From: Mucilaginibacter_A sp964251965
GTDB lineage: Bacteria; Bacteroidota; Bacteroidia; Sphingobacteriales; Sphingobacteriaceae
DNA: 64,000 nt
Assembly (NCBI GenBank): GCA_964251965.1
Contig: CAXULQ010000010.1
Location: 62,001 to 126,000 of the forward strand
Reading direction: 5' to 3'
In this document: in pieces, positions 59,853 to 64,000 of the stretch
Numbering within the stretch: position 1 is the first letter of the stretch
Layout of the letters: each line of letters begins with the position of its first letter
Notes under the pieces: model-generated
Seen by the model: the letters and a program-made list of their open reading frames with translations, nothing else
Databases searched by the model: none
Told to the model about the DNA's origin: nothing
Position numbers and translations under genes: made by a program

Positions 59853-60923
59853 TTACCTCCACGAAGGAAACTTATAAGTAATGCCAAGCGCTAAACTTTG
59901 GTAAGCTTGTACGCTTCGAGAAGTGTTCGGATCATAAAGCAATGTTCCGTTGATGGTAACATTAATTAACCTATTAATTTTTGCTGTTAACGTTGCGTCG
60001 AGGCGATGTGTCATTTTAAAAGGCGTATCGTAAGGTATGAATACCAGGTAACGCGCTTTCAAGTTCATATTTTTGGCGATGTCTTTATCAATATTGGAAA
60101 CAATTTGAAAAGCCAACTGATTAAGTACCTTTTGACCGTAGTGAACACCGTAAGCATCTGTTGAATCGTTTGGATGGACTGAATTACTTAACACAAAAGT
60201 TTGCCTTGCTGTCCCCGTACCAAACCGCGTACTAAAATATTTAACCGGCTTATATTCAAACCCAACTGATTCGGTTAAATAACCTGGTGCCATAAACCGG
60301 GAAATAAGTGTTGGCGCAACCGCTGGATCGCTGGAATAGTTGAAGCCTTCGTCAAACTGAGACTCGAAACTGAGCGATCCGTAAAAATCCCAGTGCTTGG
60401 AAAAATTGATGGAAACTTTATTGTCCCAAAAAATGCGGTCGTTGGTTTTACGTTCCAACTGTCCGCGGTTTTTCACTTTTCCGTAAAGTAAAATCAGTTC
60501 CGAAGTAAAATCCTTGCCGTCGCGGTTATATTCAGTTTTATAATCAAAATTAGAACCGATGGCGAGCGAACTGATTCCTCCTGCACTCCAGTTATTGCTA
60601 AAAGCAGATTGGTTAAGGTTGAAGCCGAAAAGTACATTATTGCGCCAATAACTTATTTTATAATCCAAGCCAGGAACAGGAAGATATTGCGGACTGAGTT
60701 TTAACGGCTGCAACCGGACAGGTAAAATGTTTCTGCCAGGTTCTATACGTAACCGGTTTAAAAGATTGGTATCGATTTTAATGGAATCTCGCCTAAGACT
60801 ATCGGTTTTGATGGAATCGATTTTTAAAGAATCTCGTTTAACAGTATCTATTTTTTGAGCATCGGCACGATGAAAAAGCAGTGCTAAAAGAAGTATAGAC
60901 AGGAAAGCTGTAAGCTTGCACAT
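59853..60923 (-). CDS. DUF3078-family exported protein with N-terminal tandem repeat
   Basis: About 356 residues with a signal peptide (LTAFLSILLLALLFHRADAQ). Right after it residues about 25-52 hold four tandem copies of a seven-residue unit, roughly K/R-D-S-L/I-K/R-I/T-D. The rest is beta-rich with alternating aromatic residues (NNVLFGFNLNQSAFSNNWSA) and fits DUF3078, probably an outer-membrane barrel. The function is not known. An earlier in-frame TTG was rejected in favour of the ATG next to the signal peptide. Confidence 0.8.
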   Translation of the reverse strand: MCKLTAFLSILLLALLFHRADAQKIDTVKRDSLKIDSIKTDSLRRDSIKIDTNLLNRLRIEPGRNILPVRLQPLKLSPQYLPVPGLDYKISYWRNNVLFGFNLNQSAFSNNWSAGGISSLAIGSNFDYKTEYNRDGKDFTSELILLYGKVKNRGQLERKTNDRIFWDNKVSINFSKHWDFYGSLSFESQFDEGFNYSSDPAVAPTLISRFMAPGYLTESVGFEYKPVKYFSTRFGTGTARQTFVLSNSVHPNDSTDAYGVHYGQKVLNQLAFQIVSNIDKDIAKNMNLKARYLVFIPYDTPFKMTHRLDATLTAKINRLINVTINGTLLYDPNTSRSVQAYQSLALGITYKFPSWR

Positions 60924-60997
60924 ATTGCACAAAGAAAAACAAAAATGCTTTTTTTAGGAAGAAATATTCACTTTTTAAGGTTTAACAGATGCTGAAC

Positions 60998-61327
60998 TTA
61001 AAAATACTTCAACCAGGAAAATAATTTTCTGCGCTTTAAATAATCAGGAAAAGGATCATTTGCATAAGCTTCCCGCTCAAAAACAATATTCATATAAGCT
61101 TCATGATGCTTTTTGTAAATCAAACGATTGTATAAATAATTGATGAGGTAAAAGAAGTAAAAAGGCAAAACCAGCAGTTCTATTTGCTGGCGCAGATGGA
61201 TGATTTCGTGGCGAATAATTACTTTATCAAACTTCGATTGCGGCTCTTTCACCAAAATAAAAGGAAACAAAGCCATACCGTTTGCGGGAAGCGATGGAAC
61301 AATTAAAACCGGGTAATGCCACTTCAT
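60998..61327 (-). CDS. Small putative zinc metallopeptidase with HEIIH motif
   Basis: A 109-residue protein with HExxH as RHEIIHLRQQ near residue 40, a hydrophobic segment (LLVLPFYFFYLINYLY) and a second conserved acidic stretch FEREAYAND near residue 85 that could give the third zinc ligand. This resembles a minimal M48/M56-like membrane peptidase core. No experimental function is known to me. It overlaps the preceding gene by four bases (ATGA), so the two are coupled. Confidence 0.6.
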   Translation of the reverse strand: MKWHYPVLIVPSLPANGMALFPFILVKEPQSKFDKVIIRHEIIHLRQQIELLVLPFYFFYLINYLYNRLIYKKHHEAYMNIVFEREAYANDPFPDYLKRRKLFSWLKYF

Positions 61328-62067
61328 TTTATAGGTTTCAGCGGAGGTAAAAAATAAGCTGAAGGATTGCGCCGAAACCGGTTATAGCAGGATTTAATGT
61401 AGGAAATGAACTCATAATCGCTCATCATTACAACTAAATTATAATCCGGCCGGTAACGGTACATAAAATTAGTTAGCTGAGGCTCTTTTAATCCTGTAAT
61501 TGTGGTTACAATAAGCGGATTAAAGCGGCTATCTACCACTTTTGCCCTATAATCCCGGTCAATAATTTCACGGAGTTTAGTTGCATTACGGCCGCGCCTG
61601 CTTAACATGTTGTAAATAGCATCAATACCAATTCCGGCGCCGTTGCTGCCAACTGTTAATAAATCTTTATTGGCGATGGAACCGTAAATCTGACTAAATT
61701 CCCGCTTGGTAGCAATAAGTTGCTTTTCGGCACTTAAAGCAGAATCTTTTATCGTTACTTCCCGCAAAACAATACTGGAGCGTTTTAAATAAACCGGGAG
61801 AGATTGTAATGCAGTTATCTTAACGGTATCGTTAAAATAACCGGTTTTGGTGAAGATCAGCACATCGTTTAACCGAACAGTAACTGTAAACTCTCCTTTT
61901 AAATTATTGTAAGTATTGGCTTTTGTGCGCAAATTGGTTACAAAAACCCGGGCAATACGTTCTTTGGTGCTGTGATCGAAAATAATTCCCTGTATGGATT
62001 TTTCCTGCGCGCAAACCTTTCCGAAAAACAATATAAAGAAAGTGCACCAAAGAAAGTATCTCACCAT
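61324..62067 (-). CDS. Exported CarboxypepD_reg-like domain protein
   Basis: A 247-residue protein with a signal peptide (FLWCTFFILFFGKVCAQ). Residues about 24-100 are a carboxypeptidase-regulatory-like domain (IQGIIFDHSTKERIARVFVT ... GYFNDTVKI). The second half contains IYGSIANKDLLTVGSNGAGI and is conserved in Bacteroidota proteins of unknown function. It is coupled to the small HEIIH peptidase gene and lies within an envelope-related minus-strand cluster. Confidence 0.75.
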   Translation of the reverse strand: MVRYFLWCTFFILFFGKVCAQEKSIQGIIFDHSTKERIARVFVTNLRTKANTYNNLKGEFTVTVRLNDVLIFTKTGYFNDTVKITALQSLPVYLKRSSIVLREVTIKDSALSAEKQLIATKREFSQIYGSIANKDLLTVGSNGAGIGIDAIYNMLSRRGRNATKLREIIDRDYRAKVVDSRFNPLIVTTITGLKEPQLTNFMYRYRPDYNLVVMMSDYEFISYIKSCYNRFRRNPSAYFLPPLKPIK

Positions 62068-62128
62068 TATTTTACAAAACTATCTTACCAAACTGATAAT
62101 TTGTATTGCCTTAACAATAATTAACATG

Positions 62129-63001
62129 TTAACGGGAAATGATAAGTTGCTGGCCAATTTTGATATTGTCGTCGCCAATTGTATTTAAGGCTTTTAGTTC
62201 ATCCACAGTTAAACCAAAACGTTTTGAAACATTATACAAAGTGTCTCCCTGTTTAACCTGGTACATTTTGTTAAGCGGAATATATTGCGGTTTTGCCGGG
62301 GCAGGAGTTGCAGCCGAAGTGATTTGCTTTAAAGAATCTTTACTTTGTTTACCAATGTTTTTATTGATCTGACTTAAAACCCGGTCTTCGCGTTTAATTT
62401 TCTGGTAATCGCTTTCGCTCATATCGTACTGATCCAGGTTGTATTTTTTGATCAGGTTGATCAATAGCTGCGGATATTGCGGGTTGGTAGCATAACCTGC
62501 CGCTTTTAATCCGTTTGCCCAGCCTTCATAATCGTTTTTATCCAGCTCGAACAAAGGTGCGTAACGTTTTCTTTTTAAGAATTCGGAGTGATCGCGAAAG
62601 GAGCTTTCCGGGTTATCGTAAACGCGGAAACAATCGTTGATCTTGTCATCGTTTTTAAAATAAGATTTTCCTTTCCAATCCGAAGTGCATTTAATGCCGA
62701 AATGGTTATTTGCAACAACAGCTAATTCGCCGTTGCCATTTCCGGATTCTATTAAACCTTGCGCCAAAGTAATACTGGCCGGAATACCATAAATATTCAT
62801 TTCCTGAACGGCAATGTTTCTGAAACGGTCGATGTACTGGCCAACATCACCAAAAGTAGTATAATGGGAAATTGCTTCTTTATTAAGCTTTTGTACTTCT
62901 TTATTGTTGCGGGTTGCCTCATGACTGGTAATTCCGTTTTTCCTGGATTTACAGGAAACGATAATAACCAACAGGATAAAGAATGCCCATTTTTTATACA
63001 T
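62129..63001 (-). CDS. Glucosaminidase-domain lipoprotein with LysM
   Basis: A 290-residue protein. The lipoprotein-type signal ends at LLVIIVSC. The glucosaminidase (FlgJ/GH73-like) domain covers about residues 60-185: IPASITLAQGLIESGNGNGE with the catalytic Glu, NNHFGIKC, and GWANGLKAAGYATNPQY. A LysM domain (MYQVKQGDTLYNVSKRFGLT) forms the last 45 residues and binds peptidoglycan. It hydrolyses the glycan backbone. A shorter paralogue without LysM lies just upstream. An exact TATATTTG element is 19 bases before the ATG. Confidence 0.93.
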   Translation of the reverse strand: MYKKWAFFILLVIIVSCKSRKNGITSHEATRNNKEVQKLNKEAISHYTTFGDVGQYIDRFRNIAVQEMNIYGIPASITLAQGLIESGNGNGELAVVANNHFGIKCTSDWKGKSYFKNDDKINDCFRVYDNPESSFRDHSEFLKRKRYAPLFELDKNDYEGWANGLKAAGYATNPQYPQLLINLIKKYNLDQYDMSESDYQKIKREDRVLSQINKNIGKQSKDSLKQITSAATPAPAKPQYIPLNKMYQVKQGDTLYNVSKRFGLTVDELKALNTIGDDNIKIGQQLIISR

Positions 63002-63020
63002 AAAAACAGTATTGAATGGG

Positions 63021-63028
63021 CAAATATA
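63021..63028 (-). promoter_or_regulatory. Predicted promoter -7 element (TATATTTG) of the LysM glucosaminidase gene
   Basis: An exact TAnnTTTG on the minus strand 19 bases before the ATG; TTTG lies about 16 bases further upstream. Confidence 0.5.
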
Positions 63029-63074
63029 AATTGTTTTTGGAAACCAAATAAAGCATCAATACACTAAAACGTAA

Positions 63075-63533
63075 TTATTGTGCTGCAAGTTCGGGCTTTT
63101 CGTCGAAGCTATTTAATTGGAATTTTTTAATGAGGGAAAGTACTTGTGCAGACCATTTGCTGCTGCTGGCGTAGCCGCCGCGCTGAATGCCTTTTGCCCA
63201 GCTTTTGTAATCAAAAGAATCGAATTTATCAGAGAGGTTCCGTTTCGAAATAATGCGGGCAAAATCTTCAAAAGATTCCAAAACAGAATCGTAGGTTTTG
63301 TAAGAATGCCTTCCTTTCATACCAAACTGATTATTATTTTGCCTGGCAAGCTTACTGTTTCCACTTGCAGATTCGTGCATTGCGATGGCTAAAGTAACGC
63401 TGGCCGGAATTCCGTAATCGTGCATGATACTTATGGCAGCATCTTTGTACTTCTCAATGTAAGATTGTGACGTGTTTTGGGCTTTTGCAAAAAAGCCAAT
63501 GAATAGGAGTAATGGTAATATTGCTTTCTTCAT
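63075..63533 (-). CDS. Glucosaminidase-domain exported protein (short)
   Basis: A 152-residue protein with a signal peptide (AILPLLLFIGFFAKAQ) and a single glucosaminidase domain: IPASVTLAIAMHESASGNSK with the catalytic Glu, NNQFGMKG and GWAKGIQRGGYASSSK-like SWAKGIQRGGYASSSKWSAQ. No LysM or lipobox is seen. It overlaps the methyltransferase gene by ATGA and is about 74 bases from its LysM paralogue; the two arose by duplication. Confidence 0.92.
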   Translation of the reverse strand: MKKAILPLLLFIGFFAKAQNTSQSYIEKYKDAAISIMHDYGIPASVTLAIAMHESASGNSKLARQNNNQFGMKGRHSYKTYDSVLESFEDFARIISKRNLSDKFDSFDYKSWAKGIQRGGYASSSKWSAQVLSLIKKFQLNSFDEKPELAAQ

Positions 63534-64000
63534 AATTGTTTTTTTCGGACGATCATCAGTCCGTCCCTTATTGGAAGGATCAGATTTTCTACCCGTGCAT
63601 CTACAGTTATTTTATCATTAAATTCCCGTAGTAAACATATATCGTTTTCCTGGTTTTGCTGATCTACAATCTTACCTTTTCGTAAAATATTATCAACTAT
63701 TATTAAGCCACCAGGCCGGATATTATTCAATATTAACTCATAATATTTGTAATTATTTCTTTTATCGGCATCAATAAATGCCAAATCAAATATTTTTTTG
63801 GATATTATAGGGAAAATGTTGAAAACTTCCCCAATATGGAGAATAACTTTTTCGGCAAAACCGGAAGCAGAAAAGTTCTTTTTAAGCATTTCTTCCAGTT
63901 CCGGGTTAACTTCTATTGTATGGATTTTTCCGTTTTCGGCCAATCCTTCTGCCAGGCAAATGGTTGCATAACCGGTAAAAGTCCCGATCTCTAAAATTAA
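63530..64000 (-). CDS. O-methyltransferase, C-terminal part (cut by window edge)
   Basis: The frame is open to the window edge; the visible 156 residues start with LILEIGTFTGYATICLAEGL, the SAM-binding motif I of the class I Methyltransf_3 (CCoAMT/COMT-like) family. IHTIEVNPELEEML, DLAFIDADKRNNYKYYELIL and GGLIIVDNIL are its other signatures. The N-terminus is missing. It overlaps the short glucosaminidase gene by four bases, suggesting one operon; substrate unknown. Confidence 0.9.
   Translation of the reverse strand, partial: LILEIGTFTGYATICLAEGLAENGKIHTIEVNPELEEMLKKNFSASGFAEKVILHIGEVFNIFPIISKKIFDLAFIDADKRNNYKYYELILNNIRPGGLIIVDNILRKGKIVDQQNQENDICLLREFNDKITVDARVENLILPIRDGLMIVRKKQL

Noticed and set aside
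1..64000. CRISPR arrays, rRNA genes, prophage or conjugative gene clusters
   Set aside because: No regularly spaced repeats, rRNA sequence, phage structural or transfer genes were found. The only mobile-type genes are the RAYT and the reverse transcriptase.

Overview
The window is a chromosomal segment of a member of the Bacteroidota, most likely a Sphingobacteriaceae genome of the Pedobacter/Mucilaginibacter type. The reasons are a SusC/SusD pair, gliding-clade families (DUF4199, DUF3078, stand-alone CarboxypepD_reg-like proteins), the Bacteroidota operon order rpsP-rimM-trmD-rplS, and many copies of the Bacteroidota sigma-A -7 element TAnnTTTG upstream of genes. By eye the DNA is moderately AT-rich. 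All family assignments come from reading the translated sequence; no database search was run.

Layout. 1-3.5 kb: the 3' end of a glutamine cyclotransferase gene, a duplicated DoxX-like membrane protein, a REP-associated tyrosine transposase with its palindromes, and pgi. 3.6-8.2 kb: a MITE-like repeat, a J-domain-like protein and a SWIM/SNF2 helicase. 8.2-10.5 kb: an accessory island holding a retron-type reverse transcriptase, an XRE regulator, a small helical protein and a 760-bp structured non-coding stretch. A second, decayed copy of the helicase 3' end and a tRNA 3' half mark its far boundary. 10.6-14.7 kb: Crp and AraC regulators, an NAD-dependent reductase, a small att-like scar and tRNA-Arg(CCU). 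14.7-19.4 kb: metG and a divergent ldcA-doxX-ompA-like operon. 19.4-24.1 kb: SusC/SusD. 24.3-28.9 kb: a PadR-PspC stress pair and an M14 peptidase. 29.2-31.9 kb: the rpsP-rimM-trmD-rplS operon, interrupted by an opposite-strand orphan antitoxin gene. 32-42.9 kb: deoxyribonucleotidase, pfkA, birA, rsfS, ftsH, an LUD protein, a radical SAM enzyme, a FabH-like synthase, a zinc-ribbon protein and Nif3. 43-64 kb: mfd, a GH51 arabinofuranosidase, hpt, an M16 peptidase, def, a NifU domain and Mrp (Fe-S assembly), a GT51 transglycosylase, comM/yifB, ffh, and a cell-envelope cluster with two glucosaminidases and a methyltransferase cut by the window edge.

Most of the window is housekeeping. The most unusual content is (1) the reverse-transcriptase island, which looks like an uncharacterised retron-like defence module inserted at the 3' end of the SNF2 gene, (2) a short intergenic repeat, TAAAAGAAG[C/T]AT, found about 20 times, often starting at a stop codon or forming long perfect hairpins, and (3) a set of genes whose TAnnTTTG element ends only 4-8 bases before the start codon, which predicts leaderless or nearly leaderless mRNAs, some with TTG or GTG starts.
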